NCBI RefSeq assembly: GCF_900129725.1
Contig: NZ_FQWQ01000002.1
Span: forward strand, 992,001-1,056,000
Source: Chryseolinea serpens
Lineage (GTDB): Bacteria; Bacteroidota; Bacteroidia; Cytophagales; Cyclobacteriaceae
Length of the DNA stretch: 64,000 nucleotides
Direction: 5' to 3'
The position numbers were made by a program, and so were the translations under genes. The notes below the pieces were generated by a model. It saw nothing but the letters and a program-made list of their open reading frames with translations. It was not told where the DNA came from and did no database searches. Positions 37,767 to 45,911 of the stretch are shown here, piece after piece. The stretch's first letter is position 1. Every line of letters starts with the position of its first letter.

Positions 37767-39212
37767 ATGGCAAAGCTTAAGAACATTATAAAGCAACTTT
37801 CGGAAAAAGATTTCAAGGCTATCTACGACTCGCTGATCGAGAGCAACGCCGAGAAATCCGCTTATCTGCTCCGTTCCCTGCGGGAACGCCAGCTTTCGGA
37901 CAATAAGATCATGACCGAACTGGACGTCAACGCCAACGCTTACTACACCCTCCGGTCGCGCCTCAACCTCAAGATCGAGGAGTACCTGATGGGTCAATTG
38001 GAGAGCCCCCGCACCGATGTACTGCGCAAAGTGGCCAACATCAATGAGGTACTTTTTACCAAAAAGAAAGCAATTTCCGTGGCCACCCTCAAGAAGCTGG
38101 AGAAGGAGCTGCTGGACTACGACCTGGCCAACGAGCTGACCATCATCTACAAATCGCTCAAGAAGCTCAATATCAACTCCCCGGACTATTTCCAATATTC
38201 GCAACTCTACAACCGCCACGTGGCCTACATGCTGGCCGTGGACAAGGCCGAGGACCTGCTGGCCGACTATTTCAAAAAATACGGCGACTACCTCCTCAAC
38301 GGCGGCGAAGTGGAGAAACTCGGTCTCGGCCTGCTCATGAAGGAGATGCTGAATGTTGCCAAACTCTATGAATCACACCGCCTCTACGTATACCAAAGCT
38401 GTATGTACATCTTTCACCGTCTGTTCGTGGAAGTGGACGACAACATGCAGCAAGACGGCGAGTCGATCGAAGACATCTTCGACAAGGTGCAAAAGATCTT
38501 CGAAAGCTATCACCTCGACTCGATCTACTATCACATGAACCTGGTGTTCGAGTTCCTGAAGCTGGAGTACTACAACCATTACAAAGTATACCGCCAGGCC
38601 GAAAAATATTTCGAGGAAGTGAACGACGCCTGCGCAAATTTGCTGGTGAACTACTCCACCTTCACCTTCCCCACGCAGTTCCTCATCTCCAAGATCGAAC
38701 GCCACCTGCGCAACGGCACGGAAGCCGAATTGTATGCCGAAAACGAAAGCATCTTTTTGGACTATGAAGTCGACATGATGGACGTGCCCAAGCACATCGT
38801 GTATATTATCTATCGCGCCATCTCCTGCTACTACAGTGGGAAATTTGAAGAGGCTGCCAAGCTCATCAACGGCCTGCTGAACGACGTGAGCCTGAAAAAG
38901 TATCCCTATGCCCAGTTGGAAATAAAATCATTGCTGGCCCTGCAATACACGCTGCTGCGCGACTTCGAATTGTTCAACCAACTTTCCAATAGCATCCAAC
39001 GGCAGATCCGCCTGTCGGGGAAAGACAACTGCGAGAACATCCAGCTCTTCCTGAAGATCCTGAAGATCGCTACCAGCGAAGCCAAGAAAGAAAAGGCTAA
39101 AAAGATCCAGAGCGTTATCCCACGCCTGTCCGGCATGAAAATGGAGTACTTTGCCCCTACCATGCTCATTAAACTGGATGAGAAATTTGTCGATCTGCTA
39201 ACAGACTTTTAG
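37767..39212 (+). CDS. Uncharacterised all-helical protein (481 aa)
   Basis: I do not recognise a named family. The protein has no signal peptide or membrane segment, and is predicted cytoplasmic and helical throughout, with helical pairs reminiscent of TPRs (for example YESHRLYVYQSCMYIFHRLFV, KVYRQAEKYFEEVNDAC, YYSGKFEEAAKLINGLL). The N-terminal 60 residues (KLKNIIKQLSEKDFKAIYDSL to KIMTELDVNANAYYTLRSRL) could be a helical adaptor. Start chosen as ATG 37767 (MAKLKN); an in-frame ATG at 37716 would add a Phe/Asn/Val-rich stretch. Convergent gene follows, separated by a hairpin at 39219-39242. Confidence 0.8.
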   Translation: MAKLKNIIKQLSEKDFKAIYDSLIESNAEKSAYLLRSLRERQLSDNKIMTELDVNANAYYTLRSRLNLKIEEYLMGQLESPRTDVLRKVANINEVLFTKKKAISVATLKKLEKELLDYDLANELTIIYKSLKKLNINSPDYFQYSQLYNRHVAYMLAVDKAEDLLADYFKKYGDYLLNGGEVEKLGLGLLMKEMLNVAKLYESHRLYVYQSCMYIFHRLFVEVDDNMQQDGESIEDIFDKVQKIFESYHLDSIYYHMNLVFEFLKLEYYNHYKVYRQAEKYFEEVNDACANLLVNYSTFTFPTQFLISKIERHLRNGTEAELYAENESIFLDYEVDMMDVPKHIVYIIYRAISCYYSGKFEEAAKLINGLLNDVSLKKYPYAQLEIKSLLALQYTLLRDFELFNQLSNSIQRQIRLSGKDNCENIQLFLKILKIATSEAKKEKAKKIQSVIPRLSGMKMEYFAPTMLIKLDEKFVDLLTDF

Positions 39213-39218
39213 CAGCGT

Positions 39219-39242
39219 CCTGATCTGAAAGAACAGATCAGG
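39219..39242. terminator. Hairpin between convergent genes
   Basis: CCTGATCTG (39219-39227), loop of 6, CAGATCAGG (39234-39242). Perfect 9-bp stem directly between two stops, but only a short T-run follows, so termination is likely rather than certain. Confidence 0.5.
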
Positions 39243-39278
39243 AGTTTCAAATCACGAGATCACGTTTCGATTGTCGGA

Positions 39279-39686
39279 TCAGACTTCCAGCTTCACAATG
39301 CTTTCGTGCGAAAGCGGTTTGTTGAGGTAAAGTCTCACGTTCTCGTATTTCTTCGAGCGGTTGAAATCCTGGGGATTGATGGAAGACGTGAGCATCACGA
39401 TCTTGCATTTTTTCTTGGCGATGTTGGTGAGCTTTTCGAATTCGTCCAGGAATTGAAAGCCATCCATCAACGGCATGTCGATGTCGAGGAAGATCACATC
39501 CGGCAATACCTGATCAGCCACATCCAGCTTCTCCATGTTCTTCAAAAATTCGATCGCGCTTTTTGCGCCGGTGTGCGTGTAGATGTTGTCGGTAACGGCA
39601 GCCGCTTCGATCATCTTCTGGTTGATAAGGTTGTCAATTTCATTGTCGTCAATGAGCATGACAGTTCTGTACTTTCTTGCGGCCAT
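39279..39686 (-). CDS. Single-domain response regulator
   Basis: A 135-aa receiver without an output domain: acidic pocket MLIDDNEIDN, phospho-acceptor Asp68 (VIFLDIDMPLMDG), conserved MLTSS and the KPL lysine near the end. No kinase is adjacent, so the partner is unknown; the type commonly works with orphan PAS kinases such as the one at 12529-14853. It starts 60 bases from the end of the ALDH7 gene upstream, in the same direction. Confidence 0.9.
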   Translation of the reverse strand: MAARKYRTVMLIDDNEIDNLINQKMIEAAAVTDNIYTHTGAKSAIEFLKNMEKLDVADQVLPDVIFLDIDMPLMDGFQFLDEFEKLTNIAKKKCKIVMLTSSINPQDFNRSKKYENVRLYLNKPLSHESIVKLEV

Positions 39687-39746
39687 AGTTAAATTTTGGT
39701 ATGAATGCTGTATAAAAATAAGCCTTTGATCCTTATTTGCAAATCT

Positions 39747-41288
39747 CTAAATATCAAATTTTATCCCTTGCGCCAACGGCAGGTTGTCGCCGAAGTTGAT
39801 GGTGTTTGTCTGGCGCCGCATATATGCCTTCCAAGCATCCGAACCCGACTCGCGTCCACCTCCCGTCTCCTTCTCGCCGCCAAACGCACCGCCAATCTCC
39901 GCACCCGACGTGCCGATGTTCACATTCGCAATGCCGCAGTCCGATCCGGCCGCCGACAAGAAACGCTCCATCTCTTGCATGTTAGTGGTCATGATCGATG
40001 ATGAAAGGCCCTGCTTCACACCGTTTTGTTTTTGTATCGCTTCGGCCAGGCTGTTATAGCGGATCAGGTACAGGATGGGCGCAAACGTCTCGTGCTGAAC
40101 AATCTCGTATTCATTCTCCACCACGGCCACGGCCGGTTTCACATAGCACTCCGATTCATACCCTTTCCCTTGCAACACGCCACCCTTTACAACAAATTCA
40201 CCGCCGGCTTGTTTCACTTTCCGCAGGGCATCCTGGTACAGCTTCACCGCCGTCTTGTCGATGAGCGGCCCTACATGATTTCCGGTATCCAACGGGTTGC
40301 CGATGTTCAGGTGCGCGTAGGCATTTTTCAACCGGTCCTTCACTTCGTCAAAAATGCTGTCGTGAATGATGAGCCTTCGGGTGGTCGTACAACGCTGGCC
40401 TGCCGTGCCCACGGCGCCAAACAGCGCGCCGCGAATGGCCATGTCCAGGTTGGCGTGCTCGGTGATGATGATGGCATTGTTGCCCCCCAACTCCAGCAAC
40501 GCGCGCCCCAACCGCTCGCTCACCGTCCGCGCCACGGCCTTGCCCATGCGCGTGGATCCCGTGGCCGACACCAGCGGTATGCGCTCATCCTGGGCCATCA
40601 ACTGACCGATCGTCGCATCGCCGTTCACCAGGCAGGATACGCCTTCCGGAACGCCGTTCTTCTCAAAAACTCGCGCCGTGATCAATTGACAGGCAATGCT
40701 GCACAAAGGCGTCTTTTCAGACGGCTTCCACACGCAAACATCCCCGCATACCCAGGCCAGCATGGAATTCCATGACCACACCGCTACCGGAAAATTGAAG
40801 GCTGAAATAATACCGACCGTGCCGATGGGGTGCCACTGCTCGTACATGCGGTGGTTGGGACGCTCCGAATGCATGGTGAGGCCATGCAACTGGCGGGAAA
40901 GACCCACGGCAAAATCACAAATGTCGATCATCTCCTGGACCTCGCCGAGCCCTTCCTGAAGGGACTTGCCCATCTCGTAGGAAACCAGCTTGCCCAACGG
41001 CTCTTTATATTTTCGCAAAGCCACACCCACCTGGCGCACCACCTCGCCGCGCTTTGGCGCGGGCCACGTACGCCAGACCTGGAAGGCTTCCTCCGATTGC
41101 TTAACTACTTTGTCAAAAGTCTTCTCGTCTCCGCCATGAACCGAGCCGATCAGCTTCCCATCCGCCGGCGAGTAAGAATCGATGAGGCCGCCGGTGGAGC
41201 GGTACCATTTCGAGCCTGTGGAAACACCGGGATTGCTTTTCTTGAGGCCCAACTCGGCCAACGCTTCTTTTATACCAAAGTTTTTCAT
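39747..41288 (-). CDS. ALDH7-type aldehyde dehydrogenase (aminoadipate-semialdehyde dehydrogenase-like)
   Basis: NAD(P)-dependent aldehyde dehydrogenase of 513 aa, most like the antiquitin/ALDH7 group that oxidises alpha-aminoadipic semialdehyde in lysine breakdown. Catalytic residues are visible: Glu266 in LLELGGNNAII and Cys300 in GTAGQRCTTTRR. The phrase AFNFPVAVWSWN and the substrate-loop segment GANVNIGTSGAEIGGAFGGEKETGGGRESGSD are in family style (outline: NIGTSGAEIGG). ATG 41288 (MKNFGIKEAL) matches homologues better than the in-frame start 13 codons upstream. Lysine-degradation neighbours are not present. Confidence 0.9.
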   Translation of the reverse strand: MKNFGIKEALAELGLKKSNPGVSTGSKWYRSTGGLIDSYSPADGKLIGSVHGGDEKTFDKVVKQSEEAFQVWRTWPAPKRGEVVRQVGVALRKYKEPLGKLVSYEMGKSLQEGLGEVQEMIDICDFAVGLSRQLHGLTMHSERPNHRMYEQWHPIGTVGIISAFNFPVAVWSWNSMLAWVCGDVCVWKPSEKTPLCSIACQLITARVFEKNGVPEGVSCLVNGDATIGQLMAQDERIPLVSATGSTRMGKAVARTVSERLGRALLELGGNNAIIITEHANLDMAIRGALFGAVGTAGQRCTTTRRLIIHDSIFDEVKDRLKNAYAHLNIGNPLDTGNHVGPLIDKTAVKLYQDALRKVKQAGGEFVVKGGVLQGKGYESECYVKPAVAVVENEYEIVQHETFAPILYLIRYNSLAEAIQKQNGVKQGLSSSIMTTNMQEMERFLSAAGSDCGIANVNIGTSGAEIGGAFGGEKETGGGRESGSDAWKAYMRRQTNTINFGDNLPLAQGIKFDI

Positions 41289-41377
41289 GCGAAAGAGATC
41301 GTTTAAAGGCCCTGCGAAAGGGCCCAAAGTCCAAAAGTGCGTAAAGCTAAGAAAATGTTAGGACGTTATAGCGCTGC

Positions 41378-42811
41378 TCACCAGTCTACGCCGTAGGTGC
41401 CCTTTTGGCCTCCCGGGTAGAAGCCCTCGATGAGAATACCGCCCCGTTTGAAATCGAGGATGCGGTTGAGGTCCTCCACGTTGTCGACAGGTATTTTGTC
41501 GATGTAGGCGATGACAAAACCTTTTTTGATGCCCGTATCTTTCCATTTATCGGTGGCGACGGAGATAACGCGTACGCCACCCTCCAACTGCAGGGCTGCC
41601 AATTCTTTATAGGGAACGTCCTCGATCTGAACACCGCTGAGGTCGAACTTCACTTCTTTTTTCTTCACCGTTTCGTTGCCCTCGTTGTTGCGCAGGCGGG
41701 CCTTCACTTCGCGGCGGTCGCCCTCGCGCAAAAAAGCTACCTTGATCTCCTTACCCGGACGGTTGCGGGCAACCCATTCCTGCAATTCAGAGACTGAGTT
41801 CACCGAGTGGTCGTCGATGCCCACAATAACATCCCCGTTAGACAAACCGGATTGCTCGGCGGCGCTGCCCACGTTCACGCGGTTGATCAGTACGCCCTGG
41901 TTCACTTTCAGATGAAGGTCTTCAGCAATGGAGGCGTTCACGTCGGTGATCTGAATGCCCAGCAACCCACGCTGCACTTGTCCGAATTCCAGCAGATCGT
42001 CCATTACTTTTTTCACAAGGCTCACGGGGATGGCAAACGAATATCCCTGGTAACTTCCAGACGATGTGGCAATGGCCGAGTTGATGCCGATGAGCTCGCC
42101 CTGCAAATTCACCAATGCACCACCACTGTTGCCGGGATTGACAGCAGCGTCGGTCTGGATAAAAGCTTCGACTTGCAAATTGTTGCGGTCTCTCAGGATG
42201 CCGATGTTGCGGGCCTTCGCACTCACAATGCCGGCCGTCACGGTAGAGTTGAGATCAAACGGATTGCCCACCGCCAACACCCACTCGCCGGGGGTGATGC
42301 GGTCGGAGTCGCCATATTTCAAAAAGGGCAAATGACTGGCATGGATCTTCAGCAACGCCAGGTCTGTCGTGGGATCGGTGCCCACAAGCTTTGCATAGAA
42401 GCGTTGATTGTTGTTCATCACCACCTCGATGTTATTGGCATCTTCCACCACGTGATTGTTGGTCACGATATAGCCGTCGTCCGAAATGATCACGCCCGAA
42501 CCCGACGACCGCGCGGGAGCATCCATATAAAATTCCAAAGGATTGACACTGAAATCGCCGGGACCATACGAGGTCCGGATGTGCACGACGCCGGACGTAA
42601 CTTGTTTGGCGGTGCTGAGAAAATCCATTCCTTCCGGAACTTTGTAGGACGTGTCCGGCGCATAGGCGGCCAGCACCGATTGTTGGCGGTCGGCGATGGA
42701 CGGATAGGCCGGTCCGGCAAGGTTGAAAAATTTTAGCGTGAAGATGGAGCCGAGGACGCCCCCGATACACGCCGTCAACATGACGATTAGGATGAGAATA
42801 GATCGCTTCAT
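41378..42811 (-). CDS. HtrA/DegP-type serine protease with two PDZ domains
   Basis: Envelope quality-control protease of 477 aa, anchored by an N-terminal helix (about 4-26). The catalytic triad is His120 (VTNNHVVED), Asp150 (TTDLALLKI) and Ser229 (NPGNSGGALV). PDZ one covers about 285-375 and PDZ two about 390-477 (ends GYIDKIPVDNVEDLNRIL... then GVDW). It degrades or refolds misfolded exported proteins. An Hsp20 gene lies upstream on the same strand with its own terminator, so the two are separate transcripts, though both are stress genes. Confidence 0.93.
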   Translation of the reverse strand: MKRSILILIVMLTACIGGVLGSIFTLKFFNLAGPAYPSIADRQQSVLAAYAPDTSYKVPEGMDFLSTAKQVTSGVVHIRTSYGPGDFSVNPLEFYMDAPARSSGSGVIISDDGYIVTNNHVVEDANNIEVVMNNNQRFYAKLVGTDPTTDLALLKIHASHLPFLKYGDSDRITPGEWVLAVGNPFDLNSTVTAGIVSAKARNIGILRDRNNLQVEAFIQTDAAVNPGNSGGALVNLQGELIGINSAIATSSGSYQGYSFAIPVSLVKKVMDDLLEFGQVQRGLLGIQITDVNASIAEDLHLKVNQGVLINRVNVGSAAEQSGLSNGDVIVGIDDHSVNSVSELQEWVARNRPGKEIKVAFLREGDRREVKARLRNNEGNETVKKKEVKFDLSGVQIEDVPYKELAALQLEGGVRVISVATDKWKDTGIKKGFVIAYIDKIPVDNVEDLNRILDFKRGGILIEGFYPGGQKGTYGVDW

Positions 42812-43009
42812 ACCGGGCCCTTTTTTCTGTCTCTGAAATCTGCTGTGGAGAGTGTAAGAAAGTTAACGTTTCTTTTTCAAAAACGACGTGAACGTCCATC
42901 CTTACCCAAAGATTTTCTTTGAGCTGAATTTTTCCCCTGTTAATCACTCAACCCAGGTTACCGGCGGTACGTGTGCGCCCCTGCAAGAACGGGTACAACT
43001 GTCCGGAAA

Positions 43010-43037
43010 TAAAAAAAGGCGCTCCTTGCGGAGCGCC
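43010..43037 (-). terminator. Intrinsic terminator of hsp20
   Basis: On the minus strand GGCGCTCC (43037-43030), loop GCAA, GGAGCGCC (43025-43018), followed by seven T residues. A perfect 8-bp GC-rich stem, 27 bases after the stop. Confidence 0.92.
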
Positions 43038-43064
43038 TAACCACCTAACCTAAACCCTTTACCC

Positions 43065-43502
43065 TTAGTTAACCTTGATGGTTGTCTTTACGGCTTTTTT
43101 CTCATCCTTGGGGATAGAGATCTCGAGGATGCCGTTGTTATATTTTGCTTCGATCTTTGCCGCGTCGATGTTTTCAGGCAAAGCGAACGAGCGGCGGAAA
43201 TTACCATACTGGGTTTCTACCACGTGAACGTTTGCTTCTTTTCTCTCCTTGGAAAATTTGCGCTCTCCGCTGATGGTCAAATAATTCTCGTTCAAGTCGA
43301 TCTTGAAGTCTTCCTTGGCAAGACCGGGAACGGCTACCTGTACCTCGTAGGTCTTATCGTTTTCCACGATGTCTACTTTCGGCACGAAAGAATAAGAAGA
43401 GCCACCACTGCGGGCCACAGAATCGCCGAAGAAACGGTCGATCAAATTGCTGAATGATGTCGGGGTGTAATCATTAGCGGTGCTATAGCGTACGATACTC
43501 AT
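43065..43502 (-). CDS. Small heat-shock protein, Hsp20/alpha-crystallin family
   Basis: ATP-independent holdase chaperone of 145 aa. The N-terminal arm (about 1-40, with FSNLIDRFFGDSV) leads to the alpha-crystallin domain (about 41-135): PKVDIVENDKTYEVQVAVPGLAKEDFKIDL in outline, ISGERKFSKERKE, and FRRSFALPENIDAAKIEAKYNNGILEISIPK, ending with the conserved IPK region. It stands alone, with a strong terminator downstream and a long inverted-repeat array about 90-150 bases upstream that may control it. Confidence 0.95.
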   Translation of the reverse strand: MSIVRYSTANDYTPTSFSNLIDRFFGDSVARSGGSSYSFVPKVDIVENDKTYEVQVAVPGLAKEDFKIDLNENYLTISGERKFSKERKEANVHVVETQYGNFRRSFALPENIDAAKIEAKYNNGILEISIPKDEKKAVKTTIKVN

Positions 43503-43594
43503 AGGATTGTTATTTTTTTGTTTGACATTCTTTTTTGAATCACTGAGTGGGTATTAGGGAAAAGTGTGCCGGAGCGATTTTTCACGATTTTTAA

Positions 43595-43651
43595 TGTCAT
43601 TATGTCTATTTTAGGTGCATTTTGACCTAAAAAACAAGTCATAATGACATA
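43595..43651. promoter_or_regulatory. Nested inverted repeat upstream of hsp20
   Basis: Outer arms ATGTCATTATG (43595-43605) and CATAATGACAT (43641-43651) are perfect complements; inner arms TTTTAGGT (43610-43617) and ACCTAAAA (43626-43633) are also perfect. Each outer arm is itself nearly the palindrome GTCATnATGAC. It lies 93 to 149 bases before the hsp20 start, in a 340-base stretch (43503-43842) with no gene. It could be two operator sites, or a cruciform. Confidence 0.75.
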
Positions 43652-43800
43652 AATTATCCTTAATGCGTGCTTAAAAGGCGGAAATGAAAGCGCCGGGAGA
43701 GACGCGGATGGAGGCTTGAAGATTTCAGCGGAGAAAGAAGGGAGAAAGGGGGCTCGTTAAACGATCAATAGGCATACCGTTGCAAGAATCGGAAGTCCAT

Positions 43801-43832
43801 AAAAAAAGCCACCTGCTGTTTGCGCGGGTGGC
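43801..43832 (-). terminator. Terminator of tRNA-Asn
   Basis: On the minus strand GCCACC (43832-43827), loop of 13, GGTGGC (43813-43808), followed by seven T residues. Starts 10 bases after the tRNA. Confidence 0.85.
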
Positions 43833-43842
43833 TGACCTTTTG

Positions 43843-43916
43843 CTCCTCCTCTTGGACTTGAACCAAGGACCCTCTGATTAACAGTCAGATGCTCTAACCA
43901 GCTGAGCTAAGGAGGA
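43843..43916 (-). tRNA. tRNA-Asn (GTT)
   Basis: 74-nt cloverleaf on the minus strand. Acceptor stem TCCTCCT/AGGAGGA, anticodon stem TCTGA/TCAGA, loop CTGTTAA giving anticodon GTT, T-loop TTCAAGT, discriminator G. The 3' CCA is not encoded. The D-arm (GCTC...GAGC) is regular. Confidence 0.97.
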
Positions 43917-43933
43917 ATGCTTAAAAAGGAGTG

Positions 43934-43965
43934 CAATATTAAGGACTTGTGTGGGAAACTTCCAA
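43934..43965 (-). promoter_or_regulatory. Promoter of tRNA-Asn
   Basis: Minus-strand TTGG (43965-43962), 20-base spacer, TAATATTG (43941-43934), one mismatch from TAnnTTTG. The same variant (TAnnATTG with a 20-base spacer) precedes tRNA-Pro at 57710-57741. Confidence 0.55.
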
Positions 43966-44035
43966 CCCCGGTGTGAAAATATTTTGCCAGGGTTTCACGC
44001 AAAGCAGAAATACTTGTTCAGGAGCGTGCGAAACC

Positions 44036-44082
44036 TTGCAGAAGTGGTTCCGTTCATTAACTTTGTAACTCAAAGTACTTTT
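44036..44082 (+). promoter_or_regulatory. Promoter with overlapping ACTTT/AAAGT operator array
   Basis: TTG (44036-44038), 19-base spacer and TAACTTTG (44058-44065), an exact TAnnTTTG. Over and after it are three half-sites: ACTTTG (44060-44065), CAAAGT (44071-44076), ACTTTT (44077-44082), the last two forming the perfect 10-bp palindrome AAAGTACTTT (44072-44081). The ATG follows at 44085. The same arrangement recurs at 45019-45043. Confidence 0.65.
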
Positions 44083-44084
44083 AG

Positions 44085-44708
44085 ATGAAAGAGATTCAGG
44101 AATACGAAAAAGACATCGCCTCCATCCGCGACATGATGGAACGATCGGCCAAATTCATCTCCCTCACCGGCCTTTCCGGTGTTTTAGCCGGTCTATATGC
44201 GCTGGCGGGGGCCACAGCGGCCTATTTCACCGTACATTACCCGATTTCGCCCCTCAAATTCCGCATCTACTCCGTCCGCGAGCCCGACACCCTGCTGAGG
44301 CTGATCCTCATTGCGACCCTGGTGATCATCGCCTCCCTGACCACCGGTCTTTTCCTGAGCGCTAAAAAAGCAAAAAAACAAGGTGTCAAGCTCTGGTCGG
44401 CCGCCAGCCAGCGGATGTTGATCAATGTGTCGGTCCCGCTCGTTTCGGGCGGCATTTTTATACTCATCATGCTGGCCACCGACCACTTCGGATTGGCCGC
44501 CCCGGCCAGCCTCATCTTCTATGGCCTGGCCCTCATCCAGGGCAGCGCCAACACCTTCGATGAGATCCGTTACCTGGGCTATTCCCAGATCATCCTCGGC
44601 CTCGTTTCGGCGATGCTCCCGGGATATGGATTAATTTTCTGGTCGCTGGGCTTCGGGGTGCTGCACATCGTGTATGGCGCCATCATGCATAACAAGTACG
44701 ACAAGTGA
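44085..44708 (+). CDS. Six-helix membrane protein, partner of a HTH_34 regulator
   Basis: A 207-aa inner-membrane protein that I cannot name. It starts with an amphipathic segment (KEIQEYEKDIASIRDMMERSAKFI) followed by five or six hydrophobic helices (about 27-50, 73-93, 111-131, 139-150, 163-183, 185-200). Its stop overlaps the GTG of a winged-helix regulator gene (GTGA), so the two are translationally coupled; this membrane-protein plus HTH_34 pairing recurs in Bacteroidota. The regulator probably represses this promoter through the operator-like sites covering it. Confidence 0.8.
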   Translation: MKEIQEYEKDIASIRDMMERSAKFISLTGLSGVLAGLYALAGATAAYFTVHYPISPLKFRIYSVREPDTLLRLILIATLVIIASLTTGLFLSAKKAKKQGVKLWSAASQRMLINVSVPLVSGGIFILIMLATDHFGLAAPASLIFYGLALIQGSANTFDEIRYLGYSQIILGLVSAMLPGYGLIFWSLGFGVLHIVYGAIMHNKYDK

Positions 44709-45004
44709 AGAACCCTTTCGAAAATCTGGATAAGGCTTTAGAACACCGCGTCCGCCTGCAGATCATGTCGGTGCTGGTCACGCACGACGGCTTTGAATTC
44801 AATGCCCTGAAAGAAGTGCTCAACATCACCGACGGCAACCTGGCATCGCACATCAAGGCCTTGGAGCGCGAAAAATATCTGACCGTGTCCAAATCCTTTG
44901 TCGAAAAAAAGCCCAACACAAAATATAAGATCACCGAACGAGGGCGAACCGCTTTCAAAAAACACCTCGATGCCCTGGAGGCCGTGGTGAAACAACAGAA
45001 ATAA
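44705..45004 (+). CDS. Winged-helix DNA-binding protein, HTH_34 family
   Basis: A 99-aa regulator consisting almost wholly of a winged-helix domain: LDKALEHRVRLQIMSVL, recognition segment FNALKEVLNITDGNLASHIKALE, wing KSFVEKKPNTKYKITERG. It matches the HTH_34 (MarR/ArsR-like) fold, with no metal-binding or receiver parts visible. The GTG start at 44705 overlaps the stop of the preceding gene. Identical operator-like arrays lie before that gene and before the gene downstream (45047), which suggests it regulates its own operon and the next transcript. Confidence 0.9.
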   Translation: MKNPFENLDKALEHRVRLQIMSVLVTHDGFEFNALKEVLNITDGNLASHIKALEREKYLTVSKSFVEKKPNTKYKITERGRTAFKKHLDALEAVVKQQK

Positions 45005-45018
45005 ATTTTTTTAGGTAG

Positions 45019-45043
45019 TTACTTTGAATTTGAAAGTACTTTT
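45019..45043 (+). promoter_or_regulatory. Second ACTTT/AAAGT operator array
   Basis: TTACTTTG (45019-45026, one mismatch from the -7 consensus) overlaps half-site ACTTTG (45021-45026); GAAAGT (45032-45037) and ACTTTT (45038-45043) follow with the same palindrome AAAGTACTTT (45033-45042). The gap from -7 to palindrome is 6 bases in both arrays. ATG at 45047. Confidence 0.6.
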
Positions 45044-45046
45044 AAA

Positions 45047-45886
45047 ATGACAAAGAAATTTAACACCCGTCTGAATGCCCTGAAGGCTTTGCTGTTTTGG
45101 AGCATCCGGCTCCTGGCCATACACTTCTTGTTGCTGTGGATAAAGTTTACGGATCAACTGGAGAAGCTGAAAGATCATGGCGCTGCGATCGCTTCCCGGT
45201 TTATCGGCAGGATAAAAAGTAAACTCCCCAGTGCCAGCGTCGTCGCGATAAAAGCGCTGCTGATGTGGATGAAATTCACCGGCATGCTGCGGGGATTGAA
45301 GACCTACCTGTCATCTATCTTCACCCGGTTTCTGTTCAGGATAAAAAGCAAACTCCCCAGCGCCAGCGTCGTCGCGATAAGAGCGCTGTTGGTGTGGATA
45401 AAATTCACCGGCATACTGCGGGGATTGAAGACCTATCTGTCATCCATCTTCCCCCGGCTTCTTGCGCGACTCAAGCGCATTTCTCTCCGTGATTTTTTTA
45501 AAAGCTTCCTCTCCCGATACTTTTTGTATCTGGTACTCATCAACGCCGTTCCGTTGCTTGCGCTGGCTTGGATCTACTTTGGCACCCTGGTCGTTCCGGC
45601 CAGCGTTCATTCGACACATTCTTCCTCGTGGTGGATCATTTTTCAGTGGGTCGTGATCGTTTTGTCGGCCGTGCACGGTGTGTTCTCAATTGTGCTCTTG
45701 AGGATGAGAAGAATTACACAGGGCTACATCCTTTCTCTGTTCGTCACCTGTTCGCCTTTCCTGTATGCCTATGTCGGCTATGCGCGGCAGGTGAATGGTT
45801 TTAGTGTTTCCGGTACGCTGAATGCGTTCATTCCTTTTCTGATTGCCTATTCTAAAATCATCCTCGGCATGATTGTCCTGAAATAA
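45047..45886 (+). CDS. Membrane protein with three 43-residue repeats
   Basis: A 279-aa protein of unknown function. The N-terminal 145 residues are built from about three copies of a 43-residue unit; copies two and three (each RIKSKLPSASVVAI followed by ALL, W, KFTG, LRGLKTYLSSIF) are nearly identical at protein and DNA level, while the first is diverged (LNALKALLFW to LWIKFTDQLEKLK). Each unit is a hydrophobic/basic amphipathic helix pair. The C-terminal half has four membrane helices (about 165-190, 200-222, 228-248, 255-278). It follows the HTH_34 gene and has the same operator-like promoter. A radical SAM gene starts 25 bases downstream. Confidence 0.75.
   Translation: MTKKFNTRLNALKALLFWSIRLLAIHFLLLWIKFTDQLEKLKDHGAAIASRFIGRIKSKLPSASVVAIKALLMWMKFTGMLRGLKTYLSSIFTRFLFRIKSKLPSASVVAIRALLVWIKFTGILRGLKTYLSSIFPRLLARLKRISLRDFFKSFLSRYFLYLVLINAVPLLALAWIYFGTLVVPASVHSTHSSSWWIIFQWVVIVLSAVHGVFSIVLLRMRRITQGYILSLFVTCSPFLYAYVGYARQVNGFSVSGTLNAFIPFLIAYSKIILGMIVLK
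45211..45468 (+). repeat. Tandem in-frame duplication, two 129-bp copies
   Basis: Copy one 45211-45339, copy two 45340-45468, period 129 bp (43 codons). By direct comparison I count about 11 differences over the first 120 bases, several of them synonymous; the last nine bases diverge. It encodes the second and third repeat units of the membrane protein. Confidence 0.9.
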
Positions 45887-45911
45887 AACGTCATCCTTAA
45901 TCACTATCCCG

